64,000 bases of DNA from Chryseolinea sp. H1M3-3 (GCF_029360725.1 NZ_JARKMY010000019.1:248001-312000), one strand, 5' to 3'; counted from the first letter of the stretch, positions 9,026-18,093 are shown. Translations and numbers: made by a program. Notes: generated by a model not told the origin, from the sequence alone.

Positions 9026-10603
9026 ATGAGAAATCCGTTGAAGAGAATTACAGCCATCTTTATTGTGGTTGCTATTTTACCGATAGGTTTCATTTTACAT
9101 GAACTCAATACTTTATCAGAAAATGAAAAAATTGTAAAAGAGATTTATCAGAATCAATTGGATGCCATTTTGTATTCCATTAACCAATATTCGGATGATG
9201 TTATCAACAGTTGGGCAAACCGATTCAATATTGCCTTGATTGAGGAAAAGTATTCCGGAGACAGTACTCGGCAAATCACTTCCGTTCTAAATCAAATAGT
9301 GGCAGTTCAACACATCTACTTTAATGATCTGAATGGGGCATCGATAGTTTACAACGCTGAGGGAATAAAGGCGCCAGACGCGCAAATAAGGCTTGACAAT
9401 GTTGTCAAACAAAACCGCGATAGAATCGATAGGTTAATCACGTACAAACGGGCCGGGTTCAGAAAAATGGAATTGATGGATACCATTAATACCGATCGGC
9501 CTGTACCTGTATTTTTTGTGCTTGATTCAGGAAGTACCACATACCGGCTAGGCGCTATGGTCATTGACCTTCCTGTTTTTATCGAAAGCACACTTGGCCC
9601 AAAGATGCAGGCTATTGCCCAGGACAAATTCATTATCACCGCCTTCCGAACGGATACCGATTCGCTTATTTTTTCCACGGTGTCGGCAGATGAAACGGCA
9701 GCTTTACCAGCCAATGATCAATCACAAAAAAAATCATTCTGGTTGTTGCCTGGATATTATGTAAGTATTGCCTTGCCTGGGGCAACAATCAACGACCTGG
9801 TAAGGGAACGAATGATAACAAGCCTGGTCATTTTAGGATTGTTGATTGCGATTTTAGGATTAGGCATTTGGTTTCTTTATAAAAATATTCGCAGGGAAAT
9901 GTATCTCGCACAAGCAAAATCTGAATTCGTTTCAAATGTTTCACATGAGATTCGAACACCGCTGTCATTAATCAGTATGTATGCTGAAACATTGGAGATG
10001 AACCGTGTGAGTGAAGAAAAAAAGAAAGAGTATCATACTGTTATCGCGAAAGAAGCTGCCAGGCTTTCGGGTATTGTTAATCGTATCTTGAATTTTTCAC
10101 AGATCCAGGCAAACAAAAAACAGTATGAATCAAAACCTATTCAGCTTAATGATCTGGTGGATGAGGTTTTGAAATCGTACTTCTTTCATTTAAAAGATAA
10201 AGGATTTACTTGCAAACTCGACAAAGACGAAACACTCGAAATGATAAGGGGTGATCGGGAATCTATTGCAGAAGCTTTCATTAACCTGATTGATAATGCG
10301 ATGAAATACAGCCGTGATAAAAAAAATATTTTAATCGCTACAGGAAGGGATGGCAAATTCAATTTTATTGAAGTTAAAGACGAGGGAATAGGAATCTTAA
10401 AGAAGCATCAGGAAGAAATATTTGACCAGTTTTATCGCGCCCCAACGGGTGATGTACACGACACAAAGGGATCGGGACTAGGATTAACGTTAGTCAGGAA
10501 AACGATGGATGCGCATCGTGGCAAAGTAAAAGTTGACAGTATCCCTGGAAGGGGCAGTACTTTTCGGTTATATTTCCCTATTAAAAAAGATATTGCGCCA
10601 TGA
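9026..10603 (+). CDS. Membrane sensor histidine kinase
   Basis: A sensor kinase of 525 residues. Transmembrane segments lie at about residues 9-26 and 262-285. Between them is a periplasmic domain of about 230 residues that I cannot assign to a named sensor family. The cytoplasmic part has the dimerisation/phosphoacceptor helix with SNVSHEIRTPL (phospho-histidine H307), the N box INLIDNAMKYS, the G1 box DEGIGI, the F box and the G2 box GSGLGL. ATP hydrolysis would phosphorylate H307, and the phosphate passes to the response regulator encoded next, whose start overlaps the kinase stop by four bases (ATGA). The two form one operon. The signal is unknown; neighbours give no clue. Confidence 0.93.
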   Translation: MRNPLKRITAIFIVVAILPIGFILHELNTLSENEKIVKEIYQNQLDAILYSINQYSDDVINSWANRFNIALIEEKYSGDSTRQITSVLNQIVAVQHIYFNDLNGASIVYNAEGIKAPDAQIRLDNVVKQNRDRIDRLITYKRAGFRKMELMDTINTDRPVPVFFVLDSGSTTYRLGAMVIDLPVFIESTLGPKMQAIAQDKFIITAFRTDTDSLIFSTVSADETAALPANDQSQKKSFWLLPGYYVSIALPGATINDLVRERMITSLVILGLLIAILGLGIWFLYKNIRREMYLAQAKSEFVSNVSHEIRTPLSLISMYAETLEMNRVSEEKKKEYHTVIAKEAARLSGIVNRILNFSQIQANKKQYESKPIQLNDLVDEVLKSYFFHLKDKGFTCKLDKDETLEMIRGDRESIAEAFINLIDNAMKYSRDKKNILIATGRDGKFNFIEVKDEGIGILKKHQEEIFDQFYRAPTGDVHDTKGSGLGLTLVRKTMDAHRGKVKVDSIPGRGSTFRLYFPIKKDIAP

Positions 10604-11286
10604 AAAGAAAAATTCTCATTGTTGAGGATGAGCCAAGCATGAGCCGTGGCCTTAAAGATAACCTTGAATTCGAAGGTTACGAGGTTGATGTGGCTGACAA
10701 TGGCGCGTCAGGACTCAATATGATTCTTACGCATCCTTATGCTTTGATCGTAATGGATGTAATGATGCCCGAAATGTCGGGCTTGGATGTTTGTAAAAAC
10801 GTGCGTGAAGCAGGCATCGCCGTACCGATCATTCTGCTAACAGCTAAAAGTGAGGAGATCGATAAAGTGGTGGGATTGGAACTTGGCGCAGACGATTATA
10901 TCACCAAGCCATTCAGTCTCCGTGAATTCCTAGCCAGGATAAAAGCGGTACTAAGAAGAAACCCTGATGTGAACATCAAAGAAGGAGAAGGATTCAGAAT
11001 AGGAAAGCTTGCATTGGACTTTAACCGATATACCGCCCAAGATTCTAATGGTGTTGTTAAAATGTCTCACAAAGAATATGCAATCCTGAAGTATTTATTC
11101 CAGCATAAAAATGAGATCATCTCGCGGACTGACTTATTAGAAAACGTCTGGGGATACGAGGAAACACCGACTACCCGTACCGTTGATAATTTTATTGTGA
11201 AGCTTCGGCATAAAATTGAAGACGACCCCAATAACCCGAAAATTATATTGACGGTTCACGGAACAGGTTATACGTTGATACAGTAA
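10600..11286 (+). CDS. OmpR/PhoB-family response regulator
   Basis: A two-component response regulator of 228 residues. The receiver domain covers residues 1 to about 120, with the acidic pair E9/D10, the phospho-acceptor D53 in VMDVMMP, the conserved Thr in LLTAK and Lys in ITKPF. The C-terminal winged-helix DNA-binding domain (about 130-226) ends with the typical RTVDNFIVKLRHKIE recognition region and HGTGYTL wing. It overlaps the histidine kinase gene by four bases and is certainly its partner. Its regulon cannot be read from the window. No terminator is visible before the convergent lipoprotein gene 47 bases away. Confidence 0.94.
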   Translation: MKRKILIVEDEPSMSRGLKDNLEFEGYEVDVADNGASGLNMILTHPYALIVMDVMMPEMSGLDVCKNVREAGIAVPIILLTAKSEEIDKVVGLELGADDYITKPFSLREFLARIKAVLRRNPDVNIKEGEGFRIGKLALDFNRYTAQDSNGVVKMSHKEYAILKYLFQHKNEIISRTDLLENVWGYEETPTTRTVDNFIVKLRHKIEDDPNNPKIILTVHGTGYTLIQ

Positions 11287-11333
11287 ACGCCTCCCGTTGT
11301 GTTCCTTTTCAAAGCTTTACTCCTCCAATGGTG

Positions 11334-12473
11334 TTAGTAATTCTGATAAAACCCTTTTACTGCAGGGATTAATTGGTTGTAAATTGGCTTGGTGAATTCA
11401 AGGAACATATCCTGGGGATGTGGAGGTTGTTGTTCCCGCAACTGGCAAATCTTTATTTGTTGATCTGTCAACGCTCTTTCATCTCCATTGAATCTTGCCC
11501 ACTGGCTGACCCAGACAAATTCCCCGTTGAACTTTCTGGTTGTAAGTATGCCATTGGTTTTTGCATCGACCACGATCATGCTAAGCAAGCCGTTTGAAAT
11601 AATTTCTTTCCGATAGGTCGTTAATTTAGCTTTCACTGTGTTGTAAACGGGAACCGTTTTACCTTCAATTTTTGCTTCACCTACTTTAACACTGTCTTTA
11701 GTTAGTGTCTCTTCTTTCTCTTTCAAAACAGAATTACCTACCGAAAAGTCATCGAATTGAATTCGCATAATTTGATCAGCATCCGGAAGGTTTACCAAAC
11801 GTGCTTCTTCGGGTGTAAAGAATTTAATAAATGATTCTTCATTATAATTGTTATGTAAAAATTCTTCAACCTTGTCCTGGAAAAATCCACCGCTTAGGTT
11901 ATACCTGGCCGGTACTGGTATCTGCTCGAGAATAACTTTCAATGTCGCTTCATCTTTTGCTTTGCCGAGGTACTCAACAACATCCTTATAGCCGGGAACG
12001 AACCGTTGTGCGTCAGTGAAATTAAAATAAGCCTGTTTGGCGTCGTTACGATTACCTTTCATCAACAGTGTAATCCCCGCGTTATAACTTTCTTCAGCGG
12101 CTTTTTCTTTTAAGGGACCAATTTCAGAATAATAATTCTTTGGATCAGGAACTGCTTTTTTACAACCAGGGCATTGACGAATGGCCTCGTACAAAGCGTT
12201 AATATTATTATAAGCCTGAATAGCGTTTTTCCATTTATAATTTGAATTAGAAGCAATCTCATTCTTCGCTTCATTTTCATAAAACTCAACGGCCAATGGA
12301 TAGGCGCTTTGCAGTGCTTCAATGGATTTGGAATGGTCCGGATTCTGGCGAAGTCTGTTGACGGATTTCATTACCGCACCATAATAGTCGCCGCGTTCAT
12401 AGGCTTTCTTTCCAGAGCTGCATCCGAAGACAACTAACGCAAGAACGATGCTTGCAAAAAATGCTGATTTCAT
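11334..12473 (-). CDS. Large lipoprotein with TPR-like repeats, unknown function
   Basis: A lipoprotein of 379 residues. The signal peptide ends in a lipobox with Cys18 (VVFGCSSGK). Residues about 20-175 are helical, with stretches such as AYERGDYYGAVMKSVNRL and YNAGITLLMKGNRNDA that look like tetratricopeptide repeats; a CPGC pair occurs near residue 98. The C-terminal half (about 200-379) is beta-rich, with a VWVSQWARFNGDERAL segment that I do not recognise. It is its own transcription unit, convergent with the response regulator gene. TPR lipoproteins often act as scaffolds at the outer membrane. No specific role is proposed. Confidence 0.75.
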   Translation of the reverse strand: MKSAFFASIVLALVVFGCSSGKKAYERGDYYGAVMKSVNRLRQNPDHSKSIEALQSAYPLAVEFYENEAKNEIASNSNYKWKNAIQAYNNINALYEAIRQCPGCKKAVPDPKNYYSEIGPLKEKAAEESYNAGITLLMKGNRNDAKQAYFNFTDAQRFVPGYKDVVEYLGKAKDEATLKVILEQIPVPARYNLSGGFFQDKVEEFLHNNYNEESFIKFFTPEEARLVNLPDADQIMRIQFDDFSVGNSVLKEKEETLTKDSVKVGEAKIEGKTVPVYNTVKAKLTTYRKEIISNGLLSMIVVDAKTNGILTTRKFNGEFVWVSQWARFNGDERALTDQQIKICQLREQQPPHPQDMFLEFTKPIYNQLIPAVKGFYQNY

Positions 12474-12530
12474 AGGTTAATAAAATATAGCTTACGAGAA
12501 TCAATAAGCAAGCCGAAAGTTACTTATAGG

Positions 12531-12671
12531 ATGAGAAAAAAGGAATTAGGCAACGGCACGACCCCTTCAAAATCATTGTTTTTAGAAGACGTAATGATCA
12601 GGAAAGGTACATGTGTTTTTAGCGTGAAAATATTGCAGGTTTTTGACTGCTTCAATAAATGTCTTCAATAG
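12531..12671 (+). CDS. Possible small protein of 46 residues ending at a terminator
   Basis: A short ATG-started frame (MRKKELGNG... ending CFNKCLQ) in the 355-base gap between two leftward genes. It is basic at the N-terminus, has four Cys and no hydrophobic segment. Its stop codon sits inside the left arm of a good rightward hairpin terminator, which no annotated gene explains. That placement is the only support: the frame is short enough to occur by chance, and the same stretch could equally be a small RNA. The rest of the gap (12694-12828) shows nothing else. Confidence 0.28.
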   Translation: MRKKELGNGTTPSKSLFLEDVMIRKGTCVFSVKILQVFDCFNKCLQ

Positions 12672-12693
12672 CGGAGATTGGCTATTGTTTTTT
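12666..12693 (+). terminator. Orphan rightward hairpin terminator
   Basis: Arms CAATAGC and GCTATTG pair perfectly over seven bases around an eight-base loop, followed by six T. The orientation is plus, but the genes on both sides are on the minus strand. It must therefore end either the small frame at 12531, a small RNA, or antisense transcription. Confidence 0.6.
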
Positions 12694-12828
12694 CTTTGTA
12701 GTAGGGGGGAGGAAGCTTAGAAACAGGTAATCGCGTAAATTTAATTTAAGCTCAAATACTTGAATACTCGGTCGAGCTTCACGATTAACTTGTTCCTCGT
12801 TTACTCTGTTCCGCACAGTTTGATCGCT

Positions 12829-14166
12829 CTAAACCTTTGCCACATCATCTTTGTCTTCAACAAACCGAACGCAAAATGCAGCAATAAATAAAAATACGCC
12901 TGCCATGATCAAGCTGTAGATAGGCTGTGAGTTATAAAAATATTTTACGATTGACCCGCCAATAATTCCATTGACGATTTGTGGAAAGGTGATGAAAAAG
13001 TTAAAGATTCCCATGTACACACCCATTTTGTATGGAGGAATTGAGCCCGCCAGGATTGCGTAAGGCATCGCCAGGATGCTGGCCCACGCCATTCCAACAC
13101 CAATCATTGAAACGATCAGATAATCTGGGTCTTGAACAAAGTATATCGAAATGAGGCCGATGCCACCAGCAGCCAATGATAATGCATGGGTTGTTTTTCT
13201 TCCCACTTTCAACGCAATTGCGGGAAGCACAAAAGCATATAGTGCAGACACACCGTTGTAAACGCCGAAGATTATCCCCACCCAATTCGCAGCATCCTGA
13301 TACGTTACCGATTTGCTGTCTGATAAAGGCACGTTATAAATATGCGTAGCGATGGCCGGCGTCGTGAACACCCACATGGAAAATAAAGCAAACCAGGAAA
13401 AGAATTGAACAAGTCCAAGTTGTTTCATAGCCTTAGGCATGGCGGCAAAATCCGTGAAGATTTGTGCAACACTTGACTTAGGAGATTTATCGGCAATGTA
13501 TTTATCGGGTGGATACTCTTTTGTAGTGATAACGGTCCATACTATGGTTAGGATAAAAATAACAGCACCAACGTAAAACGAAAGGGTAACGTTAAATGGC
13601 ACTTCTCCATCGGCAGCTGTTTTTGCTACGTCGAAAAACTCTGCAAAAATGTAGGGAAGCCATGAGCCAATCACGGCGCCCAGGCCAATCAAAATTGTCT
13701 GAATGGAAAATCCTAAAGTTCGCTGGTCGGAAGGAAGCAAGTCTGCCACCAACGCTCTGAACGGTTCCATCGCGACGTTAAACGACGCGTCCATAATCAT
13801 TAGAATTCCGGCGCCAACATATAATGGAGGAAGTATGCTAACCAAGATGTCGGCATTGGGCATAAACATTAAAGCAATGGAAGCGAGCAACGCGCCCGAT
13901 AAAAAATAGGGCCTACGCCTGCCTAAGGCAGTCCAGGTATGATCGCTATAATGTCCGATGAGCGGTTGTACGATCATGCCTGTCAACGGTGCGGCTAGCC
14001 AAAATAATGACAGGTGTTCAACTTCCGCTCCGAACGTACTCAGGATGCGTGAAGCGTTTCCATTTTGAAGCGCGAACCCGAATTGGATTCCAAAGAATCC
14101 AAGGCTCATATTCCAGATTTGCCAGTATTTTAATCTGGGCCTGGCGGGAGGAACGGATGAAGTCAT
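12829..14166 (-). CDS. MFS sugar transporter (maltose/maltodextrin-type, SLC45/GPH-like)
   Basis: An inner-membrane carrier of about 445 residues with around twelve hydrophobic segments. The frame is open to 14211, but the ATG at 14166 (MTSSVPPARPRL) gives the family's normal cytoplasmic N-terminus with KYWQIWNMSLGFFGIQFG in helix 1. The loop between helices 2 and 3 contains the GHYSDHTWTALGRRRPY signature, shared with SLC45-type and oligosaccharide:cation symporters. It lies 127 bases downstream of the GH31 alpha-glucosidase on the same strand and next to the susCDE-amylase operon. In Bacteroidota this carrier type accompanies starch loci and moves maltose or maltodextrins from periplasm to cytoplasm. 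That substrate is inferred from the neighbourhood. Confidence 0.85.
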   Translation of the reverse strand: MTSSVPPARPRLKYWQIWNMSLGFFGIQFGFALQNGNASRILSTFGAEVEHLSLFWLAAPLTGMIVQPLIGHYSDHTWTALGRRRPYFLSGALLASIALMFMPNADILVSILPPLYVGAGILMIMDASFNVAMEPFRALVADLLPSDQRTLGFSIQTILIGLGAVIGSWLPYIFAEFFDVAKTAADGEVPFNVTLSFYVGAVIFILTIVWTVITTKEYPPDKYIADKSPKSSVAQIFTDFAAMPKAMKQLGLVQFFSWFALFSMWVFTTPAIATHIYNVPLSDSKSVTYQDAANWVGIIFGVYNGVSALYAFVLPAIALKVGRKTTHALSLAAGGIGLISIYFVQDPDYLIVSMIGVGMAWASILAMPYAILAGSIPPYKMGVYMGIFNFFITFPQIVNGIIGGSIVKYFYNSQPIYSLIMAGVFLFIAAFCVRFVEDKDDVAKV

Positions 14167-14236
14167 AGTTAGGAAATCGGTGGTAAGTATTACTAATGTG
14201 CATAAAACCACTGAGATTCCCTAATGGAGTGTTGAC

Positions 14237-14262
14237 GTGTTGGAGTTCGATGTGTTGGAGTT
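14237..14262 (-). repeat. Two 11-base direct repeats in the leader of the MFS gene
   Basis: GTGTTGGAGTT occurs at 14237-14247 and again at 14252-14262 with a period of 15. Read in the sense of the transporter gene it is a CA-rich leader with AACTCCAACAC units. Similar CA-rich leaders precede the GH13 gene at 27377 and glpK. It could be a slippage product or an unstructured leader. Confidence 0.35.
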
Positions 14263-14293
14263 GACCAGGGAAATCAGACGGTCAAACGTCAAG

Positions 14294-16699
14294 CTAAAAC
14301 TGTATTACAATCTCTTCTTTTACATAGTCAAAATCAACTGTATGGACACTTTGTTGTGGTGCGGGGTCAGGATCGTGGATCGGGTCAAATTTTTCAAGGG
14401 CCACAAAAGAAGTATTGATATCACGGATTAATCCAAGCTCGTTGCCATTCACAATGATGCGATGTGTATCAGCAGCGAGGCCATGAAATACCAATTTGAA
14501 TCGCTTGGCGTTAGAGATAAATTTTCCTTCAACCTCAGAGATTATAATTCTTTTGGAATGATGGTCGTGGGAAAGTTTTCGAAGTGCATAATTCCCCTTT
14601 TGGTAGTCATAACTGACGCCATCATCTTCATAAAAATTGAACGTTGACGAGTCGCCGGCGTATATGTGTAGAATGATGGTATGCGTTGCTTCGCCGGTGT
14701 GCGACGTGATAGGTTGCATGGGAAATATCGCGCCGGCTTTTACGAATACAGGTAATTTATGTAAGGGGCAATCCAATATAATCTCCGATTGGCCCGTGTA
14801 CTTGTGTCCATCGTATAGATAATACCACAAGCCTTCGGGCAGGTAAACTTTCACCAGGTCTTTCGTGCTTTCAACGGGCGCAATCAGAAAGTACGGTCCG
14901 AACAAATATTGATTTTGATAAAGGCCATTGTAAACTTTATAGTCATGGGTATATTGAACAGCGAGTGACCGTTGTACAGGCATACCCGTTTCCGACGCTT
15001 CATGAAATAGCGAATAGATGTATGGAAGAAGTTGGTACCTGAATTTGATATAGTTACGGGAAATCTGTTCCACTTCTTCTCCATAGGCCCAAGGTTCTGA
15101 GTCACGACTATTGATCATGGAATGCCCACGAAAAAAAGGGGAGAAGGCGCCAATGGAAATCCATCGCGCGAAAAGTTTTGTGCTTGCATCACCCACAAAT
15201 CCGCCGACATCATATCCTGCAAAAGCAACACCTGCCAATCCAAGACTTGATACAAGTCTTACACCTAACAGCATGTGTTCATCGTAGGCTACATTGTCTC
15301 CCGTCCAAACGGCTGAATATCGCTGAACGCCCGAAAAAGCCGAGCGTGTTAAATTGAACGGTCTTTTGTTTTTCATCAACGACTTCGCTGCTTCATAGCT
15401 ACTGCGTGCCATTTGAAAACCATAGATGTTTCTTCCACGGCGTATGGAGCTCTTGTTTCCTTCAAAATCCATCTCCATATTTTCAGGTAGCATGTTACCC
15501 CATGTCGCTATCTCATTCATGTCATTCCACAGTCCAGTAACCCCTACGTTGAAATAATCTTCCAGGTGATCTTTCCACCATTTACGGGCTTTAGGATTTG
15601 TAAAATCGGGAAAGTGACACCATCCTGGCCAAACTTGTCCGGCATAGTACGAGCCATCCGGATATTTAATAAAGACATCGTCACGAATTCCCTCTTCGTA
15701 AGCTTTATATCCTTCTTCAATTTTAATTCCCGGATCGCAGATCACCACTACGTTGAAGCCTAATGCTTTCAGCTCACTGAGCAATTTTTTGGGATCAGGA
15801 AAATCCCGCTTGCTCCAGGTGAAAATTTTATAGGATTCCATATAATGGATATCAAGTACGATGACATCTGCCGGAATATCTTTTTCGCGAAAAGTTTTTG
15901 CAACACTCAGCACTTCTTTGTCGGGGTAATAGCTGTATCGACATTGCTGATAACCGAGGCTCCATAGCGGCGGCATTTCCATCCTGCCGGTTAAGTGCGT
16001 GTAATGCTTGATGATATCGGCGACGGAGTGATCGTAGATGAAATAATAATTCATCTCGCCGGCATCGGCCGAGAAGCTGGTAAATCGATTATTGGACGCT
16101 CCGAAATTGAAAAAAGATTTATACGTGTTGTCAAGGAAAATCCCATAGCATAAATGATGATGAGCACCGATATAAAATGGAAAACTGCAGTACAGTGGAT
16201 CTCCATTGGGTGAGTATGCAAAATTATCCGTGTTATAATTTTCGTAGCCGTGGCCCCGGCGATCCAGGGGCCCTGTTTTTTCACCCAAACCTATAAATCG
16301 TTCTCCTTCCTGTATTCTTTTGTAAGTCGTTACTTGTTCACCGTTCCAACTTGTTCCAAAAGTATCATCCTCATTAATGAGTTGATCGTGGATAGTATAA
16401 AAGCTAAATCGTACGGGAGCTTTTGTAATCGTAAGAACAAAATTGGGTGTCTTTACAACAAGGTTTTCCGACTGGTCCAGTATGGTGAGTATTTCAATAC
16501 TAGGAGTGGCTTCAACGGCATACGAGAAGTCCTCAAAACCCGCTTCACGTGTAATCTGTATTCGAACGACGTTGTCGTTATAGAGTTGAATTCTGAACTT
16601 ACCATAGGTGGTATCTCCCGTAAGCCCGTACTTTTCTTGCTTCCATGTGGTGAGATCTCCTAAACTATGACTTAACGCAGAGTTAAAATGTTTTGTCAT
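14294..16699 (-). CDS. GH31 alpha-glucosidase
   Basis: Hydrolyses terminal alpha-glucose residues from maltodextrins with retention. It has 801 residues, normal for the family. Order of parts: N-terminal beta-sandwich (about 1-240), (beta/alpha)8 barrel (about 240-600), and C-terminal beta domains ending near residue 800. The nucleophile is D393 in GLWNDMNE, and the acid/base is D468 in WTGDN. HYMESYKIFTW and RGHSMINSRDSEPW are further family blocks. There is no signal peptide, so it is probably cytoplasmic. An operator-like palindrome lies 72-88 bases before the start, matching those at the lacI-susC divergent promoter, so the LacI regulator probably controls this gene as well. The MFS gene follows in the same direction. 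Family assignment is certain; specificity for alpha-1,4 links is inferred from context. Confidence 0.94.
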   Translation of the reverse strand: MTKHFNSALSHSLGDLTTWKQEKYGLTGDTTYGKFRIQLYNDNVVRIQITREAGFEDFSYAVEATPSIEILTILDQSENLVVKTPNFVLTITKAPVRFSFYTIHDQLINEDDTFGTSWNGEQVTTYKRIQEGERFIGLGEKTGPLDRRGHGYENYNTDNFAYSPNGDPLYCSFPFYIGAHHHLCYGIFLDNTYKSFFNFGASNNRFTSFSADAGEMNYYFIYDHSVADIIKHYTHLTGRMEMPPLWSLGYQQCRYSYYPDKEVLSVAKTFREKDIPADVIVLDIHYMESYKIFTWSKRDFPDPKKLLSELKALGFNVVVICDPGIKIEEGYKAYEEGIRDDVFIKYPDGSYYAGQVWPGWCHFPDFTNPKARKWWKDHLEDYFNVGVTGLWNDMNEIATWGNMLPENMEMDFEGNKSSIRRGRNIYGFQMARSSYEAAKSLMKNKRPFNLTRSAFSGVQRYSAVWTGDNVAYDEHMLLGVRLVSSLGLAGVAFAGYDVGGFVGDASTKLFARWISIGAFSPFFRGHSMINSRDSEPWAYGEEVEQISRNYIKFRYQLLPYIYSLFHEASETGMPVQRSLAVQYTHDYKVYNGLYQNQYLFGPYFLIAPVESTKDLVKVYLPEGLWYYLYDGHKYTGQSEIILDCPLHKLPVFVKAGAIFPMQPITSHTGEATHTIILHIYAGDSSTFNFYEDDGVSYDYQKGNYALRKLSHDHHSKRIIISEVEGKFISNAKRFKLVFHGLAADTHRIIVNGNELGLIRDINTSFVALEKFDPIHDPDPAPQQSVHTVDFDYVKEEIVIQF

Positions 16700-16770
16700 T
16701 TAAAAATTATAAACTTTTCCTCAAGTAAACCTAATTGTCTAGCGTAAACCAACGATCAATAAAATAAAAA

Positions 16771-16787
16771 TGCAATAATCGATTGCG
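16771..16787. promoter_or_regulatory. Operator-like site in front of the GH31 gene
   Basis: TGCAATAATCGATTGCG is an imperfect palindrome. Its right half CGATTGCG is identical to the right half of the perfect site at 17945-17960, and the left half GCAAT matches with two extra bases. It is placed in the promoter region of GH31 and just beyond the lacI terminator. Probable binding site for the adjacent LacI-family regulator. Confidence 0.55.
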
Positions 16788-16797
16788 GGAACATGAC

Positions 16798-16827
16798 AAA
16801 AAAAATGCGCGGTTGTTCGCCGCGCAT
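16798..16827 (-). terminator. Rho-independent terminator of lacI
   Basis: On the minus strand, arms ATGCGCGG and CCGCGCAT pair perfectly around a seven-base loop and are followed by eight T. It begins six bases after the lacI stop codon, so lacI is a single-gene transcript separate from GH31. Confidence 0.9.
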
Positions 16828-16832
16828 GAGTG

Positions 16833-17882
16833 TTATTTTTTTGGTTTACCTTTTTTGAGAGATGAGTCCCGGACAATCAGGCGTGTTTTGAGAATTTTTC
16901 GTTCGGGAACAGGGTCAAGATTATCTTTGGATTTGAATTCGATCTGGCGTATCAAAAGCTTAGCCGCTTCCTGACCCATTTCGAATCCGGGTTGGTCTAC
17001 AGAAGTCAGCGGTGGTTCAAGAAGCGCACTAAAGAACCAGTTGCTAAATCCTACAACGGCAATGTCCTGAGGTATTTTCAATCCTGCTTCTTTAATTGCC
17101 TGCATGGCGCCCATGGCGGCAGGGTCGTTCGTAGCAAATATTGCATCGGGCGGGTTTGACATTTTCAATAGCTGTTCCGTTGCAGATTTTCCTTCTTCGA
17201 TGGTTCCGAGCGGACAAGAAACAATCAACTCTTCATTTACAGGAATATTAGCTTCCTTCAGAGCCTCGATATAGCCTTCCAGTCGCTGTTTGGTGATACC
17301 CAAATTTGGAGGGCCTTCAAGGTGGGCGATTCGTTTACAGCCCTGGTCAATCAAATGTTGAGTCGCTTCTTTTGCGCCACTCAAGTCATCTACGATTACC
17401 ATGCTTGAGTTAGCATTTTCATAAACGCGGTCAAAGAAAACCATTGGAACACCTTTGGCAAGAATACCTTCAATGTGATCGAACGTGTTAGTCTCTCTTG
17501 AAACCGAAATCAGCATACCATCTACACGGCTATTGAAGAGTGCTTTGATGTCAGTTTTTTCACGTTGTAAGGACTCGTTTGACTGTGTGATGATAACATT
17601 GTAACCTGCACTGTAGGCAACATCTTCAATCCCGCTGATTACGGTAGAAAAGAAAAAGTGAACCAGCTCCGGAATTATAACGCCCAGGGTATTGGTCTTA
17701 CTTTGACGCAAGCTGAGTGCTACGATGTTGGGTTGATAGTTCAGTTTTTCCGCCAGCTCGTTCACAGCCTTCTTCGTTTGAGGGCTGATATCGGGGTGAT
17801 CCTTCAGTGCCCGTGATACAGTGGATGGAGAGATGCCCAGTTCACGGGCGATGTCTTTAATAGTTACTTGATTGTACTTCAT
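16833..17882 (-). CDS. LacI-family regulator of the starch/maltodextrin locus
   Basis: A regulator of 349 residues. The N-terminal helix-turn-helix and hinge cover residues 1 to about 60 (TIKDIARELGISPSTVSRAL), and the periplasmic-binding-protein-like effector domain covers about 60-340. The gene is divergent from susC with a 211-base gap. This gap contains a perfect 16-base palindrome with a central CG, the usual shape of LacI-family operators, and a second, weaker copy nearer susC. A third copy precedes the GH31 gene. The simplest model is that the protein represses (or activates) susCDE-amylase, GH31-MFS and itself, with a maltose-type sugar or sugar phosphate as effector. The regulon is inferred from site placement. 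A strong terminator follows the gene. Confidence 0.92.
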   Translation of the reverse strand: MKYNQVTIKDIARELGISPSTVSRALKDHPDISPQTKKAVNELAEKLNYQPNIVALSLRQSKTNTLGVIIPELVHFFFSTVISGIEDVAYSAGYNVIITQSNESLQREKTDIKALFNSRVDGMLISVSRETNTFDHIEGILAKGVPMVFFDRVYENANSSMVIVDDLSGAKEATQHLIDQGCKRIAHLEGPPNLGITKQRLEGYIEALKEANIPVNEELIVSCPLGTIEEGKSATEQLLKMSNPPDAIFATNDPAAMGAMQAIKEAGLKIPQDIAVVGFSNWFFSALLEPPLTSVDQPGFEMGQEAAKLLIRQIEFKSKDNLDPVPERKILKTRLIVRDSSLKKGKPKK

Positions 17883-17944
17883 ACTGCAAGTTTAACCAAC
17901 TTAATCTGAATCACCGCAACGTAAGCGCAATTTATTTCGCAACT

Positions 17945-17960
17945 TCGCAATCGATTGCGA
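17945..17960. promoter_or_regulatory. Perfect palindromic LacI-type operator
   Basis: TCGCAATCGATTGCGA is a perfect 16-base inverted repeat with a central CG, located 62 bases upstream of the lacI start and 134 bases upstream of susC. LacI/PurR-family proteins bind sites of exactly this kind. It could serve both divergent promoters. Confidence 0.75.
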
Positions 17961-18040
17961 CCTCGTTTACGACCTCGATTTCGTAACTTTATTTGATATA
18001 TTTTGAATTTTACATACATCCGTTTATGTACTTTTCTCGC

Positions 18041-18052
18041 GCAAGCGATTGA
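18041..18052. promoter_or_regulatory. Second, weaker operator copy near susC
   Basis: GCAAGCGATTGA matches the central twelve bases of the perfect site at ten positions. It lies 42 bases before the susC start, where a bound repressor would overlap the promoter. Two sites about 96 bases apart (centre to centre) would allow looping. Confidence 0.45.
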
Positions 18053-18093
18053 ATTCACGTTTTCTCCATACACCCTAACCTTTCTAATGTTAT

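Noticed and set aside
11373-11597. 74-codon open frame on the plus strand
   Set aside because: Antisense to the large lipoprotein; no signal peptide, motif or leader.
16250-16663. 137-codon open frame on the plus strand
   Set aside because: Antisense to the N-terminal part of GH31; no recognisable protein.
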